From the NCBI RefSeq assembly GCF_001586165.1, contig NZ_CP014608.1, forward strand, positions 3,348,001 to 3,412,000: a stretch of DNA of 64,000 bases, written 5' to 3'. This stretch comes from Obesumbacterium proteus (GTDB taxonomy: Bacteria; Pseudomonadota; Gammaproteobacteria; Enterobacterales; Enterobacteriaceae). Below the pieces are notes generated by a model. It worked only from the letters and a program-made list of their open reading frames with translations, did not search any database and was not told the origin of the DNA. Shown piece by piece: positions 1 through 9,584 of this stretch. The position numbers were made by a program, and so were the translations under genes. Each line of letters begins with the position of its first letter. Position 1 is the first letter of the stretch.

Positions 1-2026
1 TCGCTAACACTTCGTTGCGTTCATTGGAGAGTTTTAGCGATTCAACCTGCCCAATATCGATGCCGAGGTAGCGAATTGGCATGCCAGCAGAGAGTTTTGA
101 CGCATCGTAAGTACGTAAGGTGATCTGGCTACCAATGGCTCGGGCAGCCGTTTCTGAAGCATAGAGCTCAAGCTTCTGCCCCTTGGTAACGCTTACGCCT
201 TCTATGTTGTCAAAGCTAACAGCGCCTTTGATTGCGCGATCCAGCGGAGAGGCCTGAATCGTCAAGCCGCTGCCGTTGAGCTGTACTTTAGCTCCACCTT
301 CCGCCCAGAAAATAGTCTGCGGTGTCAGCAGTTTTCGGTAGGCTGGTTGAATATACACATCGACTTCAAACTCATTGGATTTCGGCCGAACATCCACAAT
401 TTCGCCAACTTGGAATTTGCGATACAGCACAACTGAGCCTGCTTGTATGTCAGGTAAGGTTTCTGCGCGCAAAGTCAGGGTTGATGGAGGAAGATTACCG
501 GTGATGCCTTGTTCCGCGTGTTCGCTGTTTTGATACAGCGGGTACTTATCCTTGGGATCGCCTTTGCTGCCTGGGATCACGCGAATACCGCCATCTAACC
601 ATTCTTGTGCGCTTGCACCGAGCACTTGAACACCGTCAACGCCAAACTTAACGTCAAGACGGCTGTTGACCACAAACTTGCTGTCGGCATGAATACGGCT
701 GCGATACTGCGGTTCAATAGCAACGTCGAAGACAACCGCGTTGTCTTTCAGAACGCGGCTAAGAACTTGGCCAATTTTAATCCCGTTCATGCTGATAGGC
801 TGCCCAACGTCCACGCCATAGCTTTGCGATGCGCTGAGTGATAGCTTAAGGATATTGGGCTGTTGCAGCAGCGACTCGGCGCTTGGCAACACGGCGAAAT
901 GGTTTTGTGGTTCACCTTCGCCGGGAAGCAGTTCAAATACGTTGCCCGTGAGAAGCTGGCTCAGTTTGGCATTATCCAAGCTGAGGCGAGGGCTGGTCAT
1001 TTTAATACGCGTCCCGCTGCGCATCAGATCGACGATGCTAGGGTCAATCGTTAATTCACCGGTGACTTTGCTGTCTTTCTCCAGCGTCATTTTGGTGAGC
1101 GTACCGACCTGTAACCCTTGGTAGATAAGCGGCGTTCTGTCCGCGGTTAGGCCATCACCGTTGGGTAAATCTAAACCGATGACAACGCCGCGCTGGCTGT
1201 GGGCCAGATCGGGGTAGAGCGTGTAGTTGTGGTTGGCGACGGCCTGCTTGCCACCCTGCGGTGAGTCAAAGGCAATCGCACCATTCACTAACGCGGCCAT
1301 GCTTTCCATCTGTACCGAAATGCCGTCTAGGGCAAAATCGCCTTTGAAACCAGAGACATTCCAGAAACGGCTGTTATCTTTCACCAAATTAGCAAAGCGC
1401 TTATCGATTAACACATCGATGCTTACGCCTTGCTGGTTTTCGGCAATCGTAAAATCATAGACTTTACCTACCGGGATTTTACGGTAATAAACGAGGGAGC
1501 CGGTGCTTAAAGATCCCAGATCGGGAGCAAACAAGTGGATTAGCAGTTCACCGGTATTAAGACGAAACTTAGGCTGAGTATCCAGTGCGACGAAATGTTG
1601 GCTAGGTTTACCCGTACCCGGCATCATCCCAATGTAGTTGCCGCCGACTAGCGCGTCTAATCCAGAGATCCCCGCCAGCGATGCTTTAGGCGTGACAAGC
1701 CAAAACTGGGTGCCATCACGCAGCGCGTCTTTCATATCGCTTTTAATGCTCACGCTGACTTCAATTTTATTGAGGTCATTGCTCAGCGCTATCTTTTGGA
1801 CCGTCCCAACCTCAACGCCTTGATAGCGTACCGGCGTGCGGCCAGCGACCAAGCCTGCCGCCGATTGGAAATCGATAATGACAGTATCGCCACGCTCTTG
1901 CATCGTGGAGTAAATCAGCCAGCCTGCGATCAGAAGGGCGATAAAAGGTAATAACCAAAACGGTGAGATACGACGTTTACGTCGTAGCGTCGCGTTAGTC
2001 GGTGTATTCGGCGTTTCCTGTTGCAT
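1..2026 (-). CDS. letB: LetB (YebT/PqiB family) MCE-repeat lipid transport protein, 3' end outside window
   Basis: This is an inner-membrane-anchored protein that stacks MCE domains into a tunnel for moving lipids between inner and outer membranes. The visible 675 codons start with MQQETPN, followed by a basic stretch (RRKRRISPFW) and one transmembrane helix near residues 23-40. After that come repeated MCE units with motifs such as GRTPVRYQGVEVG and LVGGNYIGMMPG. The E. coli protein has seven MCE units in about 877 residues. Here roughly five are complete, and the sequence stops at the start of the sixth (DIGQVESLKLS). The start overlaps the 3' end of letA by 32 bp, so the pair is co-transcribed and probably translationally coupled. 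The gene is partial only because of the window edge. Confidence 0.93.
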   Translation of the reverse strand, partial: MQQETPNTPTNATLRRKRRISPFWLLPFIALLIAGWLIYSTMQERGDTVIIDFQSAAGLVAGRTPVRYQGVEVGTVQKIALSNDLNKIEVSVSIKSDMKDALRDGTQFWLVTPKASLAGISGLDALVGGNYIGMMPGTGKPSQHFVALDTQPKFRLNTGELLIHLFAPDLGSLSTGSLVYYRKIPVGKVYDFTIAENQQGVSIDVLIDKRFANLVKDNSRFWNVSGFKGDFALDGISVQMESMAALVNGAIAFDSPQGGKQAVANHNYTLYPDLAHSQRGVVIGLDLPNGDGLTADRTPLIYQGLQVGTLTKMTLEKDSKVTGELTIDPSIVDLMRSGTRIKMTSPRLSLDNAKLSQLLTGNVFELLPGEGEPQNHFAVLPSAESLLQQPNILKLSLSASQSYGVDVGQPISMNGIKIGQVLSRVLKDNAVVFDVAIEPQYRSRIHADSKFVVNSRLDVKFGVDGVQVLGASAQEWLDGGIRVIPGSKGDPKDKYPLYQNSEHAEQGITGNLPPSTLTLRAETLPDIQAGSVVLYRKFQVGEIVDVRPKSNEFEVDVYIQPAYRKLLTPQTIFWAEGGAKVQLNGSGLTIQASPLDRAIKGAVSFDNIEGVSVTKGQKLELYASETAARAIGSQITLRTYDASKLSAGMPIRYLGIDIGQVESLKLSNERNEVLA

Positions 2027-3239
2027 GAGCATCCCAAATCAGTCGGCTGTCTAACCATTCTACGGCAAGGATGGTTAGGAATACGGCGGCGCCAAAATAG
2101 AAGGCCGCCGGTCCCATTGTAAAAGAAAGTAGCTGGTCACGATTAACCAACGACATCATTAACGCGATGACAAAAAGATCGAGCATCGACCAGCGGCCAA
2201 TCCACGTCACTAAGCGTAGTAGACGCATGCGTGTTTTTAGGCTGTGCTGGGTTTTAAATTGAATGCTGATCAACAAGAACAGCATCACGATGACTTTCGT
2301 GAAAGGCACTAAAATACTGGCAATAAATACGATTGCCGCAATAGGAATATTGCCTGACGTTGCTAAAGAAACCACGCCAGAAAAAATAGTGTCTTCCATC
2401 CGTACACCGTTCACGTACAAAATCGAAATCGGCAGCATATTAGCCGGGAAGAGCATCACGATTGCGGCAATGAGCGCGGCCCATGTTTTTTGCAGGCTGT
2501 ACGGCTGACGAGCATGCAGCGTCGTATGGCAGCGCGGACAGCGGCCTCGTGTATCAGGCAGCCCCGTGTAATGACAGGCACAGCAGAGTTTCATTTCATA
2601 CGGTGACGTTTTGGGCTGAGTACGTGGATAGAAACGCTCCCACAGCTGATTCAAATTGAGATGAATCAACGTGACCAGAGTGAGCAGCGTCATCATCACG
2701 TAGGCAAAGAAAGCGTTTCCCACGTTGATATCCGCGTATTCCTGAACCTTTATGCAGGCTACGCCCATGCCGATAAGGTAGATATCGAGCATGATCCACT
2801 CTTTTAATCTGTCTAGCATCAATAAGACCGGGCGCAGATTCATCCCCAGTTTATGCCCGAACCGCAGATAGAGAATGGAGAGTGGCAGCGTCAGCGGGGC
2901 ACCTACGGTACAAAATGCCACCATGCTGGCCGTGACCGGATCGCCTTGGATCGCCATTTGCCAAATGCCTTCAATCAGGCTGGCGTAAATTGTCGTTCCC
3001 AGCAGGCGGATTTGAATCAGCGGTTCATTTAAGGCAAATGGCATCAGGAGCAAAATTGCGATGGACAGCGCGGTTAAGCGCGTCATTGACCAATCCCGCC
3101 CAGAGCAAATTTTGGCACAGCAACGTGGACAATATGCGGTATGGTTTTTATCCAACTCAGGAAGTTGGAAAACGTAGTCGCATTCGTGACATCGTTTGAT
3201 GTGTTGTTCTGGTAGCGCGGTTATTCGAGTGATATTCAT
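1995..3239 (-). CDS. letA: LetA (YebS, PqiA family) integral membrane partner of LetB
   Basis: The protein is 414 residues long and belongs to the PqiA family. LetA is the polytopic inner-membrane partner that is thought to load lipids into the LetB tunnel. The sequence is a tandem duplication: each half begins with a zinc-ribbon (C17/C20/C37/C40, then CCACHYTG...CPRC near 225-245) and continues with four hydrophobic helices. The motifs LKEWIMLDIYLIGMG and IGRWSMLDLFVIALM occupy equivalent positions in the two halves. Length and order match E. coli YebS (427 aa). The gene is divergent from msrC across a 230-bp intergenic region and overlaps letB downstream. Confidence 0.93.
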   Translation of the reverse strand: MNITRITALPEQHIKRCHECDYVFQLPELDKNHTAYCPRCCAKICSGRDWSMTRLTALSIAILLLMPFALNEPLIQIRLLGTTIYASLIEGIWQMAIQGDPVTASMVAFCTVGAPLTLPLSILYLRFGHKLGMNLRPVLLMLDRLKEWIMLDIYLIGMGVACIKVQEYADINVGNAFFAYVMMTLLTLVTLIHLNLNQLWERFYPRTQPKTSPYEMKLCCACHYTGLPDTRGRCPRCHTTLHARQPYSLQKTWAALIAAIVMLFPANMLPISILYVNGVRMEDTIFSGVVSLATSGNIPIAAIVFIASILVPFTKVIVMLFLLISIQFKTQHSLKTRMRLLRLVTWIGRWSMLDLFVIALMMSLVNRDQLLSFTMGPAAFYFGAAVFLTILAVEWLDSRLIWDAHATGNAEYTD

Positions 3240-3469
3240 TCAGAAACGCAGGATGGATGGCGCAAGGGGTGAAAGTATCGCATTGATGGCCTTAAAACAG
3301 AATGGTTGTTATCAAAATGTAGGTCGAACTCATGTAAAGATACAATGTGTAACGAGTTAATGTGTAGTGATGTTGGATAGGCCTTGTGTGATAACGCATT
3401 TAATGCTTATTTTATGTGACGTATTCGAGCCTTATGGCTACCGCCCAGTAACAAGATAACGAGATTTAC

Positions 3470-3961
3470 ATGAGTAAAAAAGAGTTTTATACCGATTTAG
3501 CGCGTGATTTAGCTGCCCTCAGCAGCGGCGAATATAACTTTATCGCAACATTATCTAACGCAAGTGCGCTAATTTATGAGCGATTAGAGGATGTTAACTG
3601 GGTCGGATTCTATTTGGTTGATGGAAATACGCTGGTACTTGCGCCTTTCCAAGGGAAATTAGCCTGTGTGCGAATTCCTGTTGGTAAAGGTGTATGTGGT
3701 ACTGCGTTTGCCAAAAATGAGATCCAACGCGTTGCCGATGTGCACGCTTTTGCCGGTCATATTGCCTGTGACGCAGCCAGTAATGCTGAAATTGTGCTAC
3801 CTATTGAGGTGAACGGACAAGTTATTGGGGTTTTAGATATCGATAGCACAGTTTATGACCGATTCGATGAAGAAGATGAAAATGGTTTAAAATCAGTGGT
3901 TTCCGCTCTTTCTGAACACTTGAAAGAGTGCGACAGCACAAAATTTGTGACATTTGCATAA
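3470..3961 (+). CDS. msrC: Free methionine-(R)-sulfoxide reductase (GAF domain)
   Basis: The protein is a single 163-residue GAF domain that reduces free L-methionine-(R)-sulfoxide in the cytoplasm with thioredoxin. Family hallmarks are WVGFYLV near residue 43, FQGKLACVRIPVGKGVCGTA around 65-85, and HIACDAASNAEIVLPI around 103-118. The three cysteines in these segments correspond to the catalytic and resolving cysteines of E. coli YebR. The start is ATG at 3470, a few bases after an AACGAGAT stretch. The gene lies upstream of proQ in the same orientation, with a 101-bp gap, as in E. coli. Confidence 0.95.
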   Translation: MSKKEFYTDLARDLAALSSGEYNFIATLSNASALIYERLEDVNWVGFYLVDGNTLVLAPFQGKLACVRIPVGKGVCGTAFAKNEIQRVADVHAFAGHIACDAASNAEIVLPIEVNGQVIGVLDIDSTVYDRFDEEDENGLKSVVSALSEHLKECDSTKFVTFA

Positions 3962-4062
3962 GGTTGTCGTGCGTATGGCGTGGCTTTTGGCGGTAGCGCC
4001 ATTATAATGTCGCCTGTTCATGCCATCGCTGGTTGGCAAACCCGTTGTAATCAGGAAATTTC

Positions 4063-4770
4063 ATGGAAAATCAACCCAAGTTGAATAGTAGTAAAGAAGT
4101 CATTGCATTTTTAGCCCAGCGTTTCCCGCAGTGCTTTAGCGCAGAGGGCGAAGCACGTCCGTTGAAAATCGGTATCTTTCAGGATCTGGTTGAGCGGATG
4201 CAGGGAGATGAAAACGGACTGAGCAAGACTCAGCTACGTTCAGCGCTCCGTCTGTACACCTCAAGCTGGCGTTATCTGCACGGCGTGAAAGTGGGTGCGG
4301 AACGAGTCGATCTTGACGGTAATTCGTGTGGTGTGCTGGAAGAGCAGCATGTGGAACACGCTCGTCAACAGTTAGAAGAAGCCAAAGCGCGAGTTCAAGC
4401 ACAACGTGCAGAACAGCAGGCGAAAAAACGTGAGGCAGGGGAAACGACTGAGAATCGTCGCCCACGTCCAGCGGGTAAAAAACCTGCTGCACGTCGTACC
4501 GATGCTGCTAACGGCGATAAAGAAGCGCGTAAACCACGCACTCCTCGTCCGCAACAGGATCGCACGCCTCGCGCGAACACAGAATCAGCTAAACCGCGTG
4601 CTGTGCCGGTGACTGACATTACTAAACTGACCGTAGGTCAGGGCGTAAAAGTCAGCGCAGGTAAAAGTGCGATGGACGCTTCCGTATTGGAAATCACCAA
4701 AGATGGTGTACGCGTTCAGCTTTCTAACGGTCTGGCGATGATTGTGCGCGCAGAACACTTGCAGTTCTGA
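4063..4770 (+). CDS. proQ: RNA chaperone ProQ
   Basis: ProQ is a global RNA-binding protein that stabilises small RNAs and mRNA 3' ends. The 235-residue product has three parts. An N-terminal FinO-like domain (about 1-120) carries the pattern IAFLAQRFPQCF...RPLKIGIFQDL. A very basic Arg/Pro/Lys-rich linker (about 120-180) follows. A C-terminal Tudor-like domain starts near TVGQGVKVSAG. Length and domain order match the E. coli protein (232 aa). The stop codon lies 19 bp before the prc start. proQ and prc are likely co-transcribed, as in E. coli. Confidence 0.96.
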   Translation: MENQPKLNSSKEVIAFLAQRFPQCFSAEGEARPLKIGIFQDLVERMQGDENGLSKTQLRSALRLYTSSWRYLHGVKVGAERVDLDGNSCGVLEEQHVEHARQQLEEAKARVQAQRAEQQAKKREAGETTENRRPRPAGKKPAARRTDAANGDKEARKPRTPRPQQDRTPRANTESAKPRAVPVTDITKLTVGQGVKVSAGKSAMDASVLEITKDGVRVQLSNGLAMIVRAEHLQF

Positions 4771-4789
4771 TACGGAGGCCAGCCAAGGC

Positions 4790-6820
4790 ATGAACAAATT
4801 TTTCAGGGTATCAGCGATAGCCCTGGCGTTATTCGCTGGTGCCAGCTTTGCGGCTGATAATGTTGCTTACAACATTAATCAGTTACCGCAGTTGCACCAA
4901 GAGCCGCAGCACGCGACCGTCAGTGAACGGGTGACGTCACGTTTTACGCGCTCTCATTATCGTCAGTTCGATTTGAACGATGATTTTTCTAAAAAGATCT
5001 TTGCTCGCTACCTCAATATGTTGGACTACAACCATAACGTGTTGTTGGCCTCTGACGTTGCGCAGTTCAAAGACCGTGAGACGGCGCTGGATGATGAGTT
5101 AAAATCCGGCCAATTAGATACCGCCTATGCGCTGTTTAATTTGGCTCAAAAACGTCGCTTCGAACGCTACGAATATGCACTCTCTTTGCTGAAATCCCCG
5201 ATGACTTTCGACGGCAACGACACCATTGATGTCGACCGTAGTAAATCACCGTGGCCAACCAGCACGGAAGAGTTGAATAAGCTTTGGACCGCCAAAGTTA
5301 AATACGATGAATTGAACCTGAAACTGGCCGGTAAAGATTGGCCAGAGATTCAAAAAATCCTGACCAAACGCTATCAGTTTGCGATTAAACGCCTCACCCA
5401 AAGCAAAAGTGAAGACGTTTTCCAACTGTTCATGAATGCGTTTGCGCACGAGATTGATCCCCATACCAACTATCTGTCTCCGCGTAACACCGAGCAATTC
5501 AATACCGAAATGAGCCTGTCTCTGGAAGGTATTGGCGCCGTGCTACAGCAGACCGAAGACGATTACACCCAGATTAACTCAATGGTTGCCGGTGGACCTG
5601 CGGCGAAGAGTAAATCTCTCAAGGTTGGCGATCGCATCGTTGGCGTTGGACAGCCGGGTAAACCGATGGTGGATGTGATTGGCTGGCGTCTTGATGACGT
5701 GGTTGAGCTGATCAAGGGGCCAAAAGGCAGCAAAGTTCGTTTGGAAATTCTGCCAGCAGGCAAGGGGACCAAAACACGCACTATCACGTTAACCCGTGAA
5801 CGGATCCGCTTGGAAGATCGCGCGGTGAAAATGAGCGTGAAAACCGTCGATGGCAAGAAAGTCGGGGTTCTGGATATTCCTGGCTTCTACGTCGGTCTGA
5901 CCGACGACGTCAAAGTACAGCTGCAGAAGCTAGAAAAACAGAACGTGAGCAGCGTGATTATCGATCTGCGCAGCAACGGCGGCGGTGCGTTAACCGAAGC
6001 AGTATCGCTTTCTGGCCTGTTTATTCCTAGCGGTCCTGTTGTTCAGGTACGTGATAATAACGGTAAAATTCGTGAAGATGCGGACACCGACGGCGTTGTT
6101 TACTACAAAGGCCCGCTGGTCGTTCTGGTTGATCGCTTCAGTGCGTCAGCGTCTGAAATCTTCGCGGCGGCTATGCAGGATTACGATCGCGCGCTGATCG
6201 TCGGTGAACCCACCTTCGGTAAAGGTACCGTGCAGCAATATCGTTCGGTAAACCGTATTTACGATCAGATGCTGCGTCCTGAATGGCCGGAGCTGGGCTC
6301 GGTTCAATACACTATCCAGAAGTTTTACCGCATTAACGGCGGTAGTACGCAGCGCAAAGGCGTGACGCCGGATATTATTATGCCGACGGGGCTGGAGTCG
6401 ATTGATACTGGCGAAAGCTTTGAAGACAACGCCTTGCCTTGGGATAGCATCAAAGCAGCTACCTACGATAAAGCAGGTGACGTGCAGAAGTTTGATCCGG
6501 TGCTGTTAGCCGATCACAACCAGCGCATCGCTTCGAATCCTGAGTTCCAATACATTGAGCAAGACATTGCTCACTATAAAGCACTCAAAGATCGTAAAAA
6601 TATCGTCTCTCTTAACTATGCTCAGCGTGAGAAAGAGAATAAAGATGATGATGCAACGCGCCTGAAACGCATTAATGAACGCCTGAAAGTTGCGGGTAAA
6701 AAGCCAATTAAATCACTTGATGATTTGCCAAAAGATTATCAAGAGCCAGATCCTTACTTGGATGAAACGGTAAAAATTGCGCTTGATCTTGCTCAGCAAA
6801 TGCAGGGCAGCTCAAAATAA
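4790..6820 (+). CDS. prc: Tail-specific periplasmic protease Prc (Tsp)
   Basis: Prc degrades periplasmic proteins with exposed non-polar C-termini and processes FtsI and the peptidoglycan hydrolase MepS. The open frame extends upstream into proQ, but the ATG at 4790 is preferred. It has a GGAGG ribosome site at 4774-4778 and begins with a signal peptide (MNKFFRVSAIALALFAGASFA). The mature protein contains a PDZ domain (about residues 240-320) and an S41 protease core. The core has SASASEIF (catalytic Ser) and FGKGTVQQ (catalytic Lys). The 676 residues compare with 682 in E. coli. A terminator follows the stop immediately. Confidence 0.96.
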   Translation: MNKFFRVSAIALALFAGASFAADNVAYNINQLPQLHQEPQHATVSERVTSRFTRSHYRQFDLNDDFSKKIFARYLNMLDYNHNVLLASDVAQFKDRETALDDELKSGQLDTAYALFNLAQKRRFERYEYALSLLKSPMTFDGNDTIDVDRSKSPWPTSTEELNKLWTAKVKYDELNLKLAGKDWPEIQKILTKRYQFAIKRLTQSKSEDVFQLFMNAFAHEIDPHTNYLSPRNTEQFNTEMSLSLEGIGAVLQQTEDDYTQINSMVAGGPAAKSKSLKVGDRIVGVGQPGKPMVDVIGWRLDDVVELIKGPKGSKVRLEILPAGKGTKTRTITLTRERIRLEDRAVKMSVKTVDGKKVGVLDIPGFYVGLTDDVKVQLQKLEKQNVSSVIIDLRSNGGGALTEAVSLSGLFIPSGPVVQVRDNNGKIREDADTDGVVYYKGPLVVLVDRFSASASEIFAAAMQDYDRALIVGEPTFGKGTVQQYRSVNRIYDQMLRPEWPELGSVQYTIQKFYRINGGSTQRKGVTPDIIMPTGLESIDTGESFEDNALPWDSIKAATYDKAGDVQKFDPVLLADHNQRIASNPEFQYIEQDIAHYKALKDRKNIVSLNYAQREKENKDDDATRLKRINERLKVAGKKPIKSLDDLPKDYQEPDPYLDETVKIALDLAQQMQGSSK

Positions 6821-6837
6821 GCGAGCACGGCAACAGT

Positions 6838-6866
6838 AAAAAGAGCGAGAAATCGCTCTTTTTTTA
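6838..6866 (+). terminator. Rho-independent terminator after prc
   Basis: An 8-bp perfect stem (AAGAGCGA/TCGCTCTT) with a GAAA loop is followed by a run of T residues. It lies 20 bp after the prc stop and ends the msrC-proQ-prc stretch. Confidence 0.9.
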
Positions 6867-7144
6867 TGCCCGTTGCCTTGGCGATATGGTGAGTAAATAG
6901 TCAATTATGTGATTTTTAGTACGTCAAATTGTAAAGTTATGTTTCTTTAGTGTGTTATTGCTTAACACCACTTGAATCCCGCGCAGATGGCCTTACGATC
7001 TATACACTAAATCATTCGAGTTGCATGAAAGCGGCAAACAGTTCTTATCAACAGACAATAGCTGTTAGCGCTTCTGCCACTTGAAGTAAAACGAGTATAT
7101 GCATCGCATAATGCGTGCTCCATAAATGAGGATTAATAAATAAC
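6867..7144 (+). promoter_or_regulatory. htpX upstream region
   Basis: This 278-bp AT-rich gap between the prc terminator and htpX holds no credible gene. It must contain the htpX promoter. In E. coli htpX is induced by envelope stress (CpxR), but I could not identify a convincing GTAAA-N5-GTAAA pair here, so that regulation is only inferred from the family. Confidence 0.4.
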
Positions 7145-8026
7145 ATGATGCGTATCGCTTTGTTCCTGCTAACCAACCTGGCTGTCATGCTGGTGTTTGG
7201 TGTGGTGTTAAGCCTGACAGGGATCCAGTCCAGCAGCGTGCAAGGGCTGATGGTGATGGCACTGCTGTTCGGCTTTGGTGGTTCTATTGTTTCGTTGTTG
7301 ATGTCTAAGTGGATGGCTTTGCGTTCGGTTGGGGGAGAGGTTATCGAGCAACCGCGCAATGAGACTGAGCGTTGGTTGGTTGAAACCGTTCGTCGTCAGT
7401 CTCAGCAGGCAGGCATTGATATGCCGCAGGTGGCGATTTACCACGCACCGGATATGAACGCATTTGCAACGGGGGCGCGTCGTAATGCGTCACTGGTTGC
7501 GGTGAGCACCGGTTTGCTGCAAAACATGAGCCGTGATGAGGCTGAAGCCGTGCTTGCGCATGAAATCAGCCACGTGGCTAATGGCGACATGGTCACCATG
7601 ACGCTGGTTCAGGGCGTAGTGAACACCTTCGTCATCTTTATCTCGCGCCTGATCGCTCAGGTGGCCGCCGGATTCTTGTCAGGCAACCGTGATGAAGGTG
7701 AAAGCAGCAGCGGCAATCCAATGATTTATTTCGCGGTATCCATGGTATTGGAAATCGTGTTCGGTATTCTGGCGAGCATTATTACCATGTGGTTCTCACG
7801 CTATCGTGAGTTCCGTGCAGATGCGGGTTCAGCTAATCTAGTGGGGCGTGAGAAAATGATCGCAGCGCTACAGCGCTTGAAAACCAGCTATGAGCCGCAG
7901 GAAGAAGGGAGCATGATGGCATTTTGCATCAATGGTCGTAATAAATCATTTAGCGAACTGTTCCTGTCACATCCGCCGTTAGATAAGCGTATTGAAGCCT
8001 TACGTACCGGCCAATATCTGAAGTAA
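7145..8026 (+). CDS. htpX: Membrane-integrated zinc metalloprotease HtpX
   Basis: HtpX is an M48-family inner-membrane protease that takes part in membrane-protein quality control with FtsH. The 293-residue sequence has two N-terminal transmembrane helices (about 5-25 and 35-52), the zinc-binding HEISH motif near residue 140, and two more hydrophobic segments (about 155-180 and 195-215). A downstream FRADAGSA region supplies the third metal ligand. Length equals the E. coli protein and identity is high throughout. It is the last gene of this plus-strand block and is followed by a terminator. Confidence 0.97.
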   Translation: MMRIALFLLTNLAVMLVFGVVLSLTGIQSSSVQGLMVMALLFGFGGSIVSLLMSKWMALRSVGGEVIEQPRNETERWLVETVRRQSQQAGIDMPQVAIYHAPDMNAFATGARRNASLVAVSTGLLQNMSRDEAEAVLAHEISHVANGDMVTMTLVQGVVNTFVIFISRLIAQVAAGFLSGNRDEGESSSGNPMIYFAVSMVLEIVFGILASIITMWFSRYREFRADAGSANLVGREKMIAALQRLKTSYEPQEEGSMMAFCINGRNKSFSELFLSHPPLDKRIEALRTGQYLK

Positions 8027-8067
8027 TTTAGATTTGCCATCGACGGCAGAGATAGCACGTTACATAT

Positions 8068-8094
8068 AAAAAGGAGCCATATGGCTCCTTTTTA
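8068..8094 (+). terminator. Terminator downstream of htpX
   Basis: An AAAAGGAGCC/GGCTCCTTTT hairpin closes the gap between htpX and the convergent cfa gene. A-rich and T-rich flanks on the two sides suggest bidirectional use. Confidence 0.85.
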
Positions 8095-8113
8095 CTATCC
8101 GAAAAACCTGATA

Positions 8114-9265
8114 TCACCGTGCAACGCGCAGGCCACCTTCGGCTCCGCGTGGAGAGAACACCACTTGCCATAGCTGGATATCTCGAGCGCGGAAAGCCCC
8201 CGCGCAAGCATTGAGATAATAGCTAAACATGCGGAAGAAGCGTTGAGAATAGTTATGCTCGATCTTCGGCCAATTCTGCACGAAGCGTTCATACCAAGCC
8301 ATTAGCGTGCGGTCGTAATCAGCCCCAATATTGTGCCAGTCTTCCATCACGAATTTACCTTCACTGGTGGTTGCGATGTGCTTAATTGAAGGGAGGCAGC
8401 CATTAGGGAAGATATATTTATTGATCCAAGGATCTACATTCATATTGGTTTCGTTTGCGCCAATGGTATGCAGCAAGAAAAGACCATCAGGTTTTAAATT
8501 ACGCGCCACCACGTTGAAGTAGGTTTGATAGTTCTTTGGCCCAACATGCTCGAACATGCCCACTGACACAATGCGATCGTACTGTGAGTTAAGGTCGCGA
8601 TAGTCTTGTAGCAAAATTTGCACGTCTAAATCTTTACAACGTTCCTGTGCCATTTTCTGTTGTTCTGCTGAAATGGTGACGCCGTGAACGGATACGCCGT
8701 AGTTCTTCGCTGCATAAGCTGCCAAACCGCCCCAGCCACAGCCGATATCCAGCAAGGTCATACCAGGCCGCAGTTGAAGCTTTTCGCAGATCAGTTTTAG
8801 CTTAGCCTCCTGAGCTTGTTTTAGCGTCGTCGCATCTTTCCAGTAAGCACAGGAATATTGCATGTAGGGATCAAGCATTAGGCTGAATAGGTCGTTGCCT
8901 AAGTCGTAGTGTTCTTTGCCGACGATCCACGCACGTTTTTTCGATTGAAGATTGGTAAGACGCGCCGCGGCGACACGCAAGGTGTCTTTGATGTGGTGTG
9001 GCAGCTGATTCTCAAGCCCAGCTCGCAGCACCTTCTGAAAGAAAATATCTAAGCGGTCGCACTCCCACCAGCCGTCCATATAGCTCTCACCTAAACCGAG
9101 TGAGCCTTCTTGCAAAACGCGCTTGAAAAAGTGTGGATTTTTAACGCGAATATCAAAAGGGCGCGAGCCATTAACCTCGATATCTGCCGACTGCAACATT
9201 TCACTGGCAATTCGATACCATTGACTGTTTTGCACGCTTAGATCTTCTATACACGATGAACTCAT
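8114..9265 (-). CDS. cfa: Cyclopropane-fatty-acyl-phospholipid synthase
   Basis: Cfa transfers a methylene group from S-adenosylmethionine to cis double bonds of membrane phospholipid acyl chains, an adaptation to acid and stationary phase. The SAM-binding motif LLDIGCGWGGLA is near the middle of the protein. Conserved active-site blocks include EHYDLGNDLF, MQYSCAYW and MFEHVGPKNY. I chose the ATG at 9265 (MSSSCIED), which has GGAG just upstream. It gives 383 aa against 382 in E. coli. A longer open frame begins 27 bp upstream. The 319-bp gap upstream, to punC, contains the promoter region and no gene. Confidence 0.96.
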   Translation of the reverse strand: MSSSCIEDLSVQNSQWYRIASEMLQSADIEVNGSRPFDIRVKNPHFFKRVLQEGSLGLGESYMDGWWECDRLDIFFQKVLRAGLENQLPHHIKDTLRVAAARLTNLQSKKRAWIVGKEHYDLGNDLFSLMLDPYMQYSCAYWKDATTLKQAQEAKLKLICEKLQLRPGMTLLDIGCGWGGLAAYAAKNYGVSVHGVTISAEQQKMAQERCKDLDVQILLQDYRDLNSQYDRIVSVGMFEHVGPKNYQTYFNVVARNLKPDGLFLLHTIGANETNMNVDPWINKYIFPNGCLPSIKHIATTSEGKFVMEDWHNIGADYDRTLMAWYERFVQNWPKIEHNYSQRFFRMFSYYLNACAGAFRARDIQLWQVVFSPRGAEGGLRVAR

Positions 9266-9584
9266 AGTTTCTCCATGAACCAAATTCTTCATAAAACTGA
9301 CCTGCTAGAGAGCGTTGGCAATCTAAAGGCGCACGAGTACCAACGGATAATCCGCGGTGTTTAACCCGACTTAGAAAAATGGAAAACTGAGGAAACCCAT
9401 GCGTTTAGCAGGGACTCATCCTTAAGAAAAAATGTGATGTGATCCGCACATCGGAAAGTAAAAGTTACTTACTAGCAGAATAATTGTAAAAGCAACCTTC
9501 GCAGTATAGGACGCAGCGGTGAGAGACTCAAGTATGAATCTACACCGCTGCTCAATGGCTTAGCCTAAAGGAGACAAAAATAAA

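Noticed and set aside
322..1823. Several plus-strand open frames across the left edge
   Set aside because: They run antisense to letB, whose minus-strand translation is a clear MCE-repeat protein; they are shadows.
4136..4619. Arg/Cys-rich frames on both strands over proQ
   Set aside because: They are produced by the basic, repetitive linker of ProQ and have no independent start signals.
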